Origin: Dromaius novaehollandiae
Lineage: Eukaryota > Chordata > Aves > Casuariiformes > Dromaiidae
Direction: 5' to 3'
DNA length: 64,000 nucleotides
Assembly (NCBI RefSeq): GCF_036370855.1
Contig: NC_088099.1
Location: forward strand, 140,437,517 to 140,501,516
In this document: one piece after another, positions 51,001 through 63,720 of the stretch
Layout of the letters: the number at the start of each line of letters is the position of its first letter
How positions within the stretch are numbered: position 1 is the stretch's first letter
Program-made: the position numbers and the translations under genes
The notes under the pieces: model-generated
Database searches by the model: none
Told to the model about the DNA's origin: nothing
What the model saw: only the letters and a program-made list of their open reading frames with translations

Positions 51001-52850
51001 TAGATGCCTTCCACAGAATGCATTTGGCAGTGATGACTTCACTTTTTTTTTTTCTTTCATTTTCCTAACAGCTTACAGGGAGTGGGGGGTTGTTAAATAA
51101 AAATAAGATCTACTTTTCTAGATCTTACTGTTGATCACGGCCCCCAAAAAAGAGACATATGACTGTGGAGAAAACTGTTACAGATAGAATAAGGCTGGTT
51201 TAGGGCTTTGATTTCAAAAAGGAGAAAGTGAAGGCTGGCTTTTCCCAAAGAAAGCCTATACTTGAAGCAGTGTAAGAAACAGTACAGACCTACTTTAATT
51301 ATTTGGGGGGGGGGGGGGGGGAACCAAACCAGCTCTACAAGAAGTTTGGTAATTCACTGGGAAGTGGCTTTTTTTAAACACTTTTGAAAAGCCTTCCCAA
51401 AGCAAAGGCACCGAATATTGTCTTCTATGTATTTTCAAATGCACATGTAACAAGACACAAAAGAAAAATGAAATATCTAGAATAAGGTTAAATGCATACT
51501 ACAGGGAGAAAAAAAACTACAATGTGCATGTCCTTTCGTGGTTAATTTCTCAATTCTAAAACCCTAAAAAAAAACCCCACAACAACAAAAAATCCTGAAG
51601 CTGCATCTGTAAGTTCTTCTCGTAGCCCCGCCTGTCTGCGATAACAGAAGCGTGCCTGCTACATTCTAGTTTTTTCATAAGTTGCACAGCTTTTTCAAGA
51701 CTTAGCAAAGCACGTATCTCTTAGGAGCATCCATGAATTAATGTTTGTTTCAGCATAAAACAAAGAAGGATATAATAAATAAACTAGAAATACTCGTTTA
51801 TAGTAGAGTTTTAACAGACACTTGTGTGTTCAAATCTCACTGGTCTCAAAAGCCACAACAGGATCCAGAAATGTTTTCCAAATGCAGAACACCTTCTCGC
51901 CGTGACTACCTGTCAGATGTCCTGGCTGCACAACAGTCCCTGCCTTTCCCTGCGAGCAAAGTCCAAACTTGGGCGTTGCTGGACTAGCACAAAGAGAACC
52001 CCCAAAGAGCACTTTTCCTATAATTAACGCACTATCAATGAGAATTAAACACATTATTGGAGTGCGTTCTGACTCTAATGAAACGTGCTTCGTTATAGTG
52101 AAATGAAATAAAACAATCTCTAACAAGAGGCTTATAACCAGATTTGGGATACACAATAATCTGTTTAGAACTCAGAAAACTACATTCTAAGGGGGAAAGA
52201 ACAATGCACCAAAAATAAACATTTTTTGCTCTATTTCTGTCATTCAAAACAATATGAAGACATTAACTCAATTCTGTAACCGTATTACAATGTATACGTT
52301 CTTAAGATATAGGACATACAAGCACAGAGAAATAACCACAAGATTTTTCAGCTCAGAAGTACAGGGCAGAATAATAGCTAGAACGATCACGTAGCTGCTA
52401 GAGTGCTGGTCCAGTAATGCAACCAGCCCAAACCTATCAATCTTTGTTGATTTTTACCTTTCCTCACAAAAAGGTTAACTTTTCTCAGTAAATCTACCTT
52501 TAAATAATGAAATTTGCTATTGGCCCTAAATGTTACTTACTTCTTTCTCTCTTCTTTTATGAGGTTATTTCTCCATCAATATCCTATGGGACATCAGCAC
52601 ACGAACAGGGGAAAGAGCAAGCATGAATAACACTGTTTTGCCTAAACTTATTATCTTTTTGCTTCGTGGCAACAATCTTAAGACATGATACAAGATAACT
52701 TGCCAGCTCATGAGAGGATCATAAGCTAATGCAGTACCTCATTAGTTCCAGCAACATACATGCCATTCTAATCATTTAAATTGTTAAGGCATAATGGTGA
52801 CCAAGAACTTAAGTTTAGGGAGTGTCTGGAAAGGATGAAGTAGCATCAGA
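45015..52850. other. Intergenic between MEP1B and RNF138
   Basis: Mostly unique AT-rich sequence. A small GC-richer patch lies at about 47.9-48.05 kb and a G17 run at 51305-51321. No gene, RNA gene or further mobile element was recognised. Confidence 0.55.
51305..51321. repeat. G17 homopolymer
   Basis: An uninterrupted G run in AT-rich flanks. Confidence 0.95.
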
Positions 52851-55752
52851 GGGACGGATCATCTTTATTATGCAACAAAGAGACAAACAGAAAATAAAAT
52901 ACTTTAATAGGAGAAAAAATAGAAAATACAATTCAAACATAATATACTATATTGAAACCATACACAATGGAACATGAAAACATTGCTCAACAGCAAACTT
53001 CCAGTGAAAGTTGTGTGTTTTCAGTACAAGCATCACCCACTACAAATACACAGCTTTTTGTGCACATTTGAGCTTCAGTGAGACAGATCATGAACAGCAG
53101 CAGCATATTTAATCAGATTGTTTCATTTTCATTAAACGCTTACCTAGTAAATGTACTGGATGCAATCGCTTCATAGTAGAAGTAATAAAATATTAAGGAA
53201 GGCAGTGCCTGCCAATACAGATTGGATGCAAATTACATATGCAAATAAAAAAGATAAACATTTTCCAGACATGAAGTTTTGTTTTTTATATTGCATTTAT
53301 ATACATTTGTTGCTTTAAATGTGCATTCAAGTCTCTCAACATCTAAACATAACTAAAATGCTATTTCAGCAACTATGCATCAAGTGACAACTAATTATTG
53401 CTATAGAAAAATTTGTTTCCCAGAGTTTTAAAATAGATGTAATTTCATCTGCAGTTCTCAAGATATGTTCAAGTAACAGAAATAACTAGTTCCAGTGTCA
53501 ATCAGGTGTTCTAAATCTGTATTGGCTGTAGGCATTTATTGCCACATCATATAAATATTTTATTGAATCTAAAAAAGTTAACTAAACTTACATGTAACTA
53601 TTAAATTCCTTAGGAAATGCATACAGTAATAAAATTACCATGGTATGTGTTTTTATTTTAAAAAGTTAAAACTTGACCATCAGGTTACCTTGAAATTCCT
53701 TTCTGTCTAAGGGCACTATTTCATAGTTGGCTTTATAGAGGAAAAGAAAAAATAAGGAATCCAAACAAACTTTGCAGCTGGATCAGTGAACCACTCTAAA
53801 TCAGTACATGGTCACACAAAAACTACAGCTGACAGATGCATGAAAAGACACAGAAAAGAATACGGGGGGCAAACAGAGAAGGAGTAGTAAAAAAAAAAAT
53901 AATAAAAAAAATCAGATGATATTTTGGCAGCAGGCTATCATTTTAGTCAATAATAAAGTATTGGGCATGTTGTTATAAAAAGGATACAGCCTTAAGACAT
54001 CTCTGAAAAGTTCATTTTCTCTGTGTTTTTAGTCACTCTTAAAAACAGAGGACAGAAATTTAACGTTACAGTGTATAGTGTTTTAGTTCCAACATTCACA
54101 ACATACTATAACCAAATTCTGTTCTGAAACCCATTATACTGCAGGATGGTGTGTTTCAACCTCGCCAGTTTTGAAATACGAAATATTCTAATATTTAAAG
54201 AATAATCCAAACTTCTGTTTGGAGATCAAAGAGGAGCCAGGCCACAAAAAGCAGATTGCACTTCTGCTGCATGGGTAATATTATCACACATAAATCACCA
54301 GAGTAGGAAAGTTACTGGATATATTCTTCACCATGTACACAATACCCATTAAGAGTAACAGCTTGAGAATGGGCAATAATGATGCAGGATGAAGAGTGAA
54401 TCCCAACAGAATACACATTCAGGACAATTTACTTTTACCATGGATGGAAAATTTCCAGGCCCCATGAAAGCCAATCTGAAAAGACGCACACCTGCACACG
54501 TGCGTGTACACATGCACATACACACCCCTCACTGAAAAGTAATCATTGCAGCTTTTTTTCCCCTTCCCTCCCTAACTATTAGAAAAAAGCCTGAAGATTC
54601 TTTTAAAAGGATTTTTCATTAGAAGTGATATGTTTTTCTGATTTTACTGAGGTTCTTGCTGAGAATGTGGAAATCTAAAATAGGAACTCAAAATATGCAG
54701 ATAACTACTTCAAGGAAAGCTTTTCTTCTCAACTGTTTTTTTGGGGCCTTTAGATGCAGTAAGATGCCCAAGTTTTAAACAGTCTTACTGTAACAAACGA
54801 GTTCATGTCTGAGTGTTGGTAGGTCTTAAGCCAATTAGTTTTCTAGGTACAGTCTTCCATGAAAGATGGAAAAGACCAAGACTTGAATTTCTTATGCAAC
54901 AATAGAAATTCTTTGAAAAGTTTGAATAAAATGAAAAATTAGCTGATCATATTTGTATACTCCTTCCTCCTCGTCCCCCCCCAAAAGTACACCTTTTTTA
55001 TATTTGCATGTCATCTTGACTTGTTCAGAAAGGAGTATGTCAGGGCAATTCTCTTCCTTATTAGTTGGAGGCACAGAGAAAACTTCTCACCTACCCGTTC
55101 AGCCTGCAAGTGTCCAACTTCAGTTATGTTCCAAGAGGGGGAAAAAATAGATTTAATTATTCCTGGGTTATAGCATCGTTTTTTCTTTAAGAGATGTGAA
55201 AGAAACCTACTCTGCACTACTGATCTACAGAAAGCAAATATTTTGACTTTATAACTTGGCCCCATTTATTTTCATTCACATAGTAACAGTAAAAAACAAA
55301 TCACAATATCAAAACAAATATTTGTCATCAGGTGGGAGGAGGAAAAAAATCATCATCTCAGAGCTATCTTCGCAGATGGAAACTGAACTTAAAAAAAATA
55401 GTGCAATAGAGCATCTTTACTGACTTCTAAAGATATTATTCTCAAAGTTGTCATTGGTGAATTAAAACATCTGGAATTAATAAAAAGAAATTATATAATT
55501 AACAGGGTAGTAAAAGTTAAAGACAATCAAGACAACAGTGAGAAGTTTCAAAAAGGTCCCTAATTCCAGAGGGACAGAACTCAGTAAAAACATCACTTAA
55601 TTGTTTATGAAAATTCCTTATTAGTGTGGAAAAATTAAACCTGAAAACTACTTACTGAATTCCATTTTTATTAATATACATTTCATATTACCAAGAGAAT
55701 TCATGTAGCTTTTCCCCCTCAGATAATCAGTAAGTTGAAGGGGATCTATACT
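52851..55752 (-). other. RNF138: Probable RNF138 3' UTR and downstream flank
   Basis: AT-rich sequence continuing from the stop codon. Minus-strand AATAAA occurs at 55672-55667, 81 nt past the stop, and again at 52869-52864 and elsewhere. Mammalian RNF138 has a long 3' UTR, so distal sites are plausible. The true end cannot be decided from sequence alone. Confidence 0.4.
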
Positions 55753-55821
55753 TTAAAAGTTCACATGACAGGATTCTTGAACTGCATTTTGGTACTGGGC
55801 TTCTTCATCAAGCTGAAGATT
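55753..55821 (-). CDS. RNF138: RNF138 coding exon 7 (ubiquitin-interacting motif and stop)
   Basis: It encodes NLQLDEEAQYQNAVQESC, then HVNF and TAA. The C-terminus ends VNF where human ends VNI. Confidence 0.95.
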   Translation of the reverse strand, partial: NLQLDEEAQYQNAVQESCHVNF

Positions 55822-58800
55822 CTAAACAAAATGAAATCATCATCAAAAACAGATAAATACTGAAGATGTAGCATATTACTTAGTTTAATTGTACACTTTC
55901 CACATTTTTACATAGGAAACAGTACCTAGATGAAGACTCTCCATTTATATATGTACTAGACTATTGTTTATATTACGCAATTTCTTTTATTTAACCAAGT
56001 ACCAAGGGACATGAGACACAGGAGAAGAATCAGATGAGTGGGACATGGCTCATTAAGTAGAAGGGTCCATCATTTCTCCCTGGCTCAATTACGTTACAAA
56101 ACAGTCAGCTCAGGAGAACAGAATGTGTCTTGCAATTCTTATAACAGGGCTTCCAACCAGCCACAACCTCCTCTATCAATAAAAACAAAACAGAATCCCC
56201 AGACAACAGCAATCATAGATTGTGGAGGATATGCTGCTTAAAAAGAGAAAGCAAATATGTATCACAAAAGATGGGTGGTTAACCTTGAGACTTTTGAAGA
56301 GCTATATTCCAAAACATTCATACACTAGAGTAATTCACCTTTTTAGTATGATTCTGGAAGCTTCGCCAAATCAGAATTCCAGTCACCAGTTCTACATCCT
56401 CAAACACACAAGATGCACTCATGTTGAGGAGGCCAATCCCCTGTATTATCTCCAAGCTCCTCACTCCTTTGCCACAGAGTATTGGACATGAAGAAAAGTG
56501 TGCTTTTCTGTGCTTTCCTTAACCTGCAAGGCTGCCTATGCCTCAGGAACCATGTGTCCCCCACAAAGCTCAAACAGTGTACCCTGAATCCTATCAAATA
56601 CTCTAGAAAGTAGAGCACGAACTCTCCAGCTATCTGATCCAATATGCAGAACTAGCTGGTTGGCTTGACTTGCAGTCCACCCAACGACTACATCTGTGTA
56701 TGTAGCTTTGCATCTACTCCAGGGTCACTTACTCAAAGTGAAAGTGAGCCTGAAAGAAGGCAACCAAAACAGTGATTTAATGCCACACCTCTTCCTGTAT
56801 CACATTGCAGCCCCTCTCCCACCACATGGAAGCAAAGGCTGGAGTAGCATTAGCAGCTAGTCAAGCTGCACTTCGAGTTCTGAGAACTATGATTTGGTCA
56901 TTTCTGCCAAAAAAGGTCAGAAATATGTCATTAAAGCAAATCAGAATTTACTACACTTCCCTCAGAAGCAGGAGTAATAAACTGTTATAGAAGGACAAAT
57001 AGTTCAGACTGATGACTGAAGTCTTTAGTGTAGTGTTCTTAATCAGTTTGGAGCATGGTTTAACTGTCGACAACACCTACCGCCAGTAGCATTTAATGTT
57101 GATAATGGAAAAAGTCTAAGAACGTGCAGGCTTACTTCTGAGTTGTCAGCATTTCCAGACCAGAAACAAATTTGGCTTGAATATTTATTCAGCATTTTTA
57201 TTTATAGAAAAAAGTTACCATTTATTTCCCCACTTATCAAAGAAGAAAAAGCTTACCACAAATTCTCCGTAGTCAAACTGATGTCTTAGATTTAGATGAC
57301 TAACAAGATTTCTTGTAACCTGGTTAGAATCTGCCCAAGGAAGAGATACACAAATAGGACAGATCTAAATTTGGAAGGTGAGGGGAAAGAGAGAGAATAA
57401 TAATAATAAAAAAAAGGTTAATTGTAATACAGAATGCATTAAAGACACGTTTGACTAATCTATTACTCATCCACTACTGAAATAGTAGTAGAAATGTTTA
57501 CTTAAAAAAATCATAAAGTGCTCTTTTTCCTCAAGTGCATAACACTCAAAAATTACATTTCAATGTGCCAAATGCGTTAGCGTGTCTGCTAGGTGTGGTG
57601 GATTATCACACCTGCCTACCACTCTTTATGCTGATTTCTGTTGTTCTAAATTTAGAAGAGAAAGTGATTTTGCACCCTAGTTAGTGTTTGCATGGATCTT
57701 TCTCTCTGCTTGTTTGAACAATGCAATTGCGTAAAAAAATAAATAAATAAATAAAAATAATAATATCCAAGATACAACTGAAAACAAAACAAACATGAAA
57801 ATAAAAAATAGGGTTTTCCTCCTCCAATCTTTTGATTTTTAGTAACTTTAGGTTTCATGTGAAATAATAGTTTGATTACAAGTGGGATTGTCTAGAATCT
57901 GAATTAGTAACTGAAGAGGAAAAGTAAATGTCAGGCTCAAAAACTGAGTTTGTTTCAACTCAAGATAAATGAGGCAGCTATGTCAGAAATGCCTTACAAC
58001 TGACAAGAAGCTTAACAGTTATGGCTGACAAGGATTTTCAAATGAAAGTCACTCCTCAATTTAAACACACTGAATTAAGTAATTTCGTTCTCAGAGCACA
58101 GTGACCTTTACAGTTATAGACTAGCAACTGCAGATAGTCTAAAATCCTCCCACTATTCCATATAATTAGAACAAAAGCAGTTTAAGAAGCATTTATAAAA
58201 AAAACCAAAAGCAGTTTAAGAAACATACATAAAAAAGCAACTGTACTTACTACAGGAACTATCTGATAAAGGTGTCTATTATTACAGTGGTCCAGCAAGC
58301 GCTGTCTAGTAAAATTGGCTTCCTGACACAGGGGGCATTTGAAGGTTGGATGTCCACTGTAAACAGAAATATGTAGGATTAAACAGCAAAGAGTTTTAGA
58401 AAAAGTGCTAGAGAAGTGAGAAGATAAGGGAAAATAACACTAAATCATCTGTTATTTTGATAATAATCCTGCCCCCCCAAAAGAAGTCTTTGATATTATA
58501 GCAGCACTACTAGAGTTTCACTGCTACTTCTGAAATACAAATATTAAATTTTGCTTTAAAATTCTATGTCAACATGTATTCTTTTGAGACTTTGACTTTA
58601 GAAAATTCTTTTGCTCTTATTGCAGCTGCACCCCATTCTTATTTACTGGTAGTATCCTTTAGTTCAAACCCTTCAGTTTGAACTGAGAAAGAACCAAATT
58701 CGGTGCTGAGGAACCAAATTCTTATGGATAGATACAAATATAGAAAAAACATTTTTTTTAATTAAAATTTGTAATAACTTCTTATTAGTTAGTAGAATTT

Positions 58801-61800
58801 TATACTATGATTTGCTGGGTCTATTTAAGTAATAACTGTGGAAAAATAAGCAGCCTACCTTGTATCTCCTTGAAGTGTCTGATTATTAGCCCTCTCTCCA
58901 TTATCAGATATTGTATCACTCCTGCTACTTTATATTACAAAAAAAAAAAAAAAAAGAAAAAGAAAAAGAAAAAGAAAATTGGTATTATTGTACTTCGCTA
59001 TCAAGATTTTAAAGAGTTTAATGGTAACAGGAAAAACCCTCCATTGAATCCCACGAATTTTAAGGCAAAACATATAATGGCCCATACTTTAACTTGTACC
59101 ACTGTTCAAACTTTTCTTTCATATCAACTTATTTCTCAGCATTTAGTTACCATGGTGACTCTTAGTAAAATACTATGCAATTTAATAGGAAAGTGGTACA
59201 TAATACAATGGTTACTTAGTCAACAAGAATGACAGGGGAGATTACAGATACATAGCTCAAAAATCATTATGAATTATGTGCATTTTCTAAGTTTTTTTTT
59301 TATTTAGGACAATGTAATAGTCATTTAATTGCCATGTGCTTATACAAATCATTTACAACTTTTAACTCCAGCAAGATAAATTTCTCTACATTGTGTTGGG
59401 AATCTACTATCTCCTAAAGTAAGAGTGACAAACAGGAACATTTTAGAAAGTAAATTTGACCATACATGCACCTCCAGCTAAGCCAGAAACTGCTCAGGTA
59501 TGCTGATAATCCTAAGAGTAGGAATATTTACAATCACAGATCTGATCACAGTAAATTTTTTTCTATAGTTCTGTAATGTTATAAGCACAAGAATTCTACT
59601 GTGGCATACTCAATGAGTAGCTATATAACAATATCCAGACACTTCAGGTAAACATCACTGCAACTAGTTCTGGTAACAGCGTAAAATTTCCACTTTCAAT
59701 ATACTGATGGGTTGAAACCCGAACACACAGAAGTTCAGCCTGCCAAAACCAAAAAATAGATAGCAACACATAATAAATAATGCATAAGCTATATATAATA
59801 AAGCTCTAAAAAAAGGTCATAATAAAGATGCGCAAAAAGCAAACCAAGAAACACATGGCACGAGAAAGCATCAAGAATGAAGTTCTTCAGCTTTATTGTC
59901 TGAAAACAGATGGGTAAATGGCATTTCATTTTATGGTATAAAACATACTGGAGTTCCTTTTGCATTTCATAAAAGATCAGTTCAAAGCAAATTCAATCTG
60001 AAATCAAAAGCTTGCACAGTAATGTTTTGCAACAGGATACCCGCTAAAACAGATTTAGGAAAGGGGAGGGAAGGGGATAAGAGAAGGGAACTTCCCTGGG
60101 GCTAAATACAATGAAATCTGTTACAAAGCAAGCTGCTCAAATGCTGTGAAGGCAAGAAAAAAAGGTGGAAATGCTATGCAATCTTTAGAAGACCCCCTAG
60201 AAGACATTCCAAACCACCATCTAGAAAAGTTTTCTTCTGTATGAGTGAAAAAGAAATCTGCAAAAATTTTTTTGAAGCATAAGAATATGGACAATAATTA
60301 TTACAAAAAGAAAGCGTGTCCTGAAAAATAAAACACTTTCCTTTTAGGAAAAAAAAATAAAGAGGAAGATATATTGTTATACATAGAACACCCTGATTAC
60401 CTGTTCCCTGTTGAATCTTGGGAAATCTGTAAGTTTGGTATAATAGAAGAAACACCGTATTCATCCTGATACTTCTTACACGTTTTATAATGCTGCCTCA
60501 TCCATGAAAACCTAACCTGTAAATGAAATGTCAAATTATTGACATTATACTAAATAATCCAAGGATAGGAAGAAGTAATTCTGCCAATAGAAAGCGATGC
60601 ATGCAGGAATTGTTTAGGCATCACATGCAGCAGAAATTAGAATTGACGTCTCCCCAACAGGATGAACACTTCCTTCCTTTTTCTGCAGTCTCTACCACTC
60701 TGTGAGAATGAAGAATAATCCCACTCCTCAAACACCAAACAGCCAGGCAACTGAGAGTTCTGTATCAAGAGTAAAAAATGTGAGTAAACTCCATTTGACT
60801 GAAAAGTCACAGAAACTACACCTCCTGCATCCAGGATGAGTAAGTGATGAGCTACTGCGGGTGGGGAAGTGGGCTTGGAGGATGGGATAAGCACCACTGC
60901 TCCTTCAGCCTTCTCTAGCCTGCTGCTGTTTTGTGCAGAGTCCAGTCTTTCTGCATTAGGTGTGTTCTGAGAACACCTAACTTCATGGGCTGGGGGGCGG
61001 AAGAGGTGAATGAATACAAACTTCAGGGACATCTACCTAGCTTGAATGCAAGACAAGACAATGAGCTGCTCAGATCAGTCGGAACACAGCTGTGCTGGAC
61101 ATGCACTAAATAAGAATTTCAGGTCCAACAGCACTGTCAGTTAGTGCCTATGGGTTTAGAAATCATACAAGACCCCATCTCACACATCTGCATCTAAAAT
61201 CCATTCCAGTTCTTTTGGGGGTCTGTTTTGTTCTTCCTTCCAGTTCAGCAACTTGTTATTGTTTCTTTCTCCTAGCTTTTTCATCCTCATGAGTCAGGCA
61301 GAACAAAGCAAGGAGCTCAGCTTTCCACTAGGACTAATTTTCATGTCAGCACAACTAAGTTCCAAGTGAAATGAAACTAATATGAAGACTACCTGGATTT
61401 GATGCTTTGCAAATAAAACATGTGGCTAAAATCCTGGATCCATTTATGTCATTTATTGTTGATTTCAGCTGGGGTCAGGATTTCACCCAATGTTCTGAAA
61501 ATAGTGACCTCTTTACAAACTGCAAGTGAGCAGACTAATGTTTTGTAGGACAGAGCAAAATTACATATGATTGCATGTACACAGCGAGTAATCCATACAT
61601 ATTTGCTGGGTTTTTAAATGAAATTTTACAGTAGTTTTACAAACTTTCATTTCCATAGTGAGAGTTTCTGAGATTTTCCATCTATTCTCCAAATTTCATT
61701 TCCAGTTATTTAATTTCTGTTTTGTTAGTTTTATAGTCACATTCACTTTTCTCATTGTTTTGGAGAAAGTTTGACACTCCACATAAAACACTGTTATAAA

Positions 61801-63321
61801 CAATCCACTATCCTCTTTTAGCTTATATCTGTTAGGATACCTAGTAGGCATTGCATGCCTAGTACACGCACAACCCATACAAAGCTAAGTTCTGCAAACT
61901 GCTGTAAGCTTTTTACCTACGAGGCATGAATGGCACATAGTAAGTGCGTGCAGAATCAGGTCAAAAGTAAGAAAAATTTACTCAACTGTTTATAAAGTTT
62001 TACTCTACCTGCTTTTCACAGCATCTACAGCCCCCAGAAGCTTTCTTCATATTGTTTTCAACATCTAGAGCCCTTTTGGGATATGATCTTTCCTTTTTAG
62101 TCACACTCCCCCGGCAGAGAGGACAATGTGTTCCACTTTCTCTGATAGCTGTCAAGAAGCACTTCCTGCAAAACCTAAATTGAAAAGTTACCACAAACAC
62201 AGATTAACAAAGTGAAAGAAGCTGGATATTTTGTGTTAAAAGAGAGCTGCACGATTATTGGGGGGGGGAGATACATATCAGAATAAAGGTTTGCTGAATA
62301 TAAAACCTTATAAAAATATAAGTAAAATAAAACAGTGGCACTTACAAAAATGTAACTGTAATTCCCCTACTGAAATTAGGGGAACTTGGCAAAGCATTTT
62401 AGGTAGATCTTACTATTTACTGTCTACTGTTCCTAAACTGTGCATCAGATTGATCATTAATGAGATATTAAACGGTGTAGTTGGCATGCGATATTGCAAA
62501 AGTTTTTATCAGTAACTCCTGTTTATTGTCCTCGAGCAGAGCCAAAAATAATGCAAAGCTTCATTTAAGTGTTACTAAAGATTTCAATTCATAAGCTTTT
62601 GCATTTCTCCTTACCAGCATACAGACCATTTTCTTTTCCTTGAAGCAGAGTGTATCAACTGCCAAAGCTATTTTGTGTTTTTACAAACTATTAGTTTGTA
62701 ATTAAATGTTTCTCTGAAAGAAAAAAAAAATACTTTTCCACTGTGAGCACAGAAACGGAAAGAGAGAACAGCTAAACTATGGTCATTTTTCGAAAGTGAA
62801 CAGGAAACTATAAAATTAAAAATGCAAGTTTCGTTAGATTTGTAAGATGTTTTCAACTGCAGTAAAACTTGGCGATCATTTATAGGACTGACAGAGACAA
62901 GATGTGGCTTTTTAAACTGATTAGTGCTCATTCACTACAAAAGAAACGGGTGAGAAAAAAACCAAACACTCATGTAACACTTGAGACGCAAGCTTTAAAC
63001 CGGGCCGTGACGGAGGCGTGTCCATCCACAGCGCAGGTGTTCCCGAGGGCTCAGCTGACCCGGCTGCCGCACGTCTCCTCTCCCAGGACGGCCGCTTCAG
63101 GCCGAGCATCAGAAAACGGGGGCGCAGAGCAGCAAGAGGCGCCCAGCCGGGGGGAGGCAGGCGCCGCTGGGGGCGCGGGGGGAGGCAGGGAGGGAGGCAG
63201 GCGCAGATACCCACACGTGCTGGCAGTTCATCGTCCTCACGGGCGTTTTGAACACCTCCTGGCAGACGGGACAGTAAAAGTCATCCTCGCTGAAGCACGC
63301 CGCGGCGGCCTCCTCGGCCAT
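55753..63321 (-). CDS. RNF138: E3 ubiquitin-protein ligase RNF138, complete, 7 coding exons
   Basis: A nuclear RING E3 ligase known in mammals for DNA double-strand-break resection (Ku and CtIP ubiquitination) and as an NLK-associated ring finger protein. The joined frame is 246 codons plus stop; human has 245. The C3HC4 RING uses C17, C20, C33, H35, C38, C41, C53 and C56. A C2HC zinc finger follows (C85, C88, H100, C104), then two C2H2 fingers (C160, C163, H176, H181; C190, C193, H211, H216). The C-terminus carries a ubiquitin-interacting motif with the conserved A237 and S241. The start is the first ATG, giving MAEEAAAA before the conserved EDDFYCPVC. All seven exons join in phase with no stop. 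The gene reads out of a CpG island and is followed on the same strand by MEP1B. Confidence 0.97.
57257..57364 (-). CDS. RNF138: RNF138 coding exon 6 (second C2H2 finger)
   Basis: It encodes ICPICVSLPWADSNQVTRNL, then VSHLNLRHQFDYGEFV. Confidence 0.97.
58251..58356 (-). CDS. RNF138: RNF138 coding exon 5 (first C2H2 finger)
   Basis: It encodes SGHPTFKCPLCQEANFTRQR, then LLDHCNNRHLYQIVPV. Confidence 0.97.
58859..58927 (-). CDS. RNF138: RNF138 coding exon 4 (linker)
   Basis: A 69-nt exon encoding SRSDTISDNGERANNQTLQG plus DT. The linker is poorly conserved, but phase (2 in, 2 out) matches its neighbours exactly. The acceptor lies beside a long T-rich tract. Confidence 0.85.
58939..58978. repeat. 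A17 run followed by (GAAAAA)n microsatellite
   Basis: Seventeen A, then about four GAAAAA units. On the minus strand it forms a pyrimidine tract 11 nt before the RNF138 exon 4 acceptor. Confidence 0.95.
60401..60516 (-). CDS. RNF138: RNF138 coding exon 3 (C2HC finger)
   Basis: It encodes VRFSWMRQHYKTCKKYQDEY, then GVSSIIPNLQISQDS, closely matching human RNF138. Confidence 0.95.
60517..62008. other. RNF138 intron between coding exons 2 and 3
   Basis: No repeat or gene recognised. The 131-codon minus-strand frame at 60637-61032 has no known domain. Confidence 0.55.
62009..62174 (-). CDS. RNF138: RNF138 coding exon 2 (second half of RING)
   Basis: It encodes FCRKCFLTAIRES, HCPLCRGSVTKKER and SGGCRCCEKQ, completing the RING and opening the C2HC finger. 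Confidence 0.96.
63215..63321 (-). CDS. RNF138: RNF138 coding exon 1 (start, first half of RING)
   Basis: It encodes MAEEAAAACFSEDDFYCPVC, then QEVFKTPVRTMNCQH plus two bases of V. The donor is GTGGGT. Confidence 0.95.
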
Positions 63322-63578
63322 GGCAACACGTCCGGGCCTCTCTGTGGGTGCGGGGACAGGGGAAAAAAAAAAGAACAAAAAAAAAAATGTCCCACCCTGG
63401 CGGCCCCTGCGGCGGCCTGGGGGCGCGGGGGCCGGAGAAGATGGCGGGTGGGCACCTGGCACCAGGTGGGAGGCCGGGCCGCGGGGCGGGCGGATGGGGG
63501 AGGGGGCCCGGCCTGCCCCGCCTCCCCCCGCCGCCCCGCGAGGCGCCGCCGCCGCCGCGCTCCCCTCCGCCCCTCTAC

Positions 63579-63720
63579 CTGGCCGTGCCCGCGCAGAGAG
63601 CGCCTGGGGCGGGTGCCGCCGCCGCCGCCGCCGGGGCGCGTCCGAGCCGCTCAGGCGCAGCGGCAGCCGCGTGCCATGCTGCGCCCAGGCCCCGCCGCTC
63701 TCCCGGGGGGCAGGGGCGGG
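63579..63720 (-). other. RNF138: Probable non-coding first exon of RNF138
   Basis: The minus strand carries CACGGCCAG followed by GTAGAG (donor at 63578). The ATG exon is preceded by a long T-rich tract and CCGCACCCACAG (acceptor at 63342). This implies a 237-bp intron (63342-63578) in the 5' UTR. The left edge is predicted from the donor; the transcription start on the right is a guess inside the CpG island. Confidence 0.5.

Noticed and set aside
60637-61032. 131-codon minus-strand frame in an RNF138 intron
   Set aside because: No known domain and no splice pairing with RNF138 exons; treated as chance.
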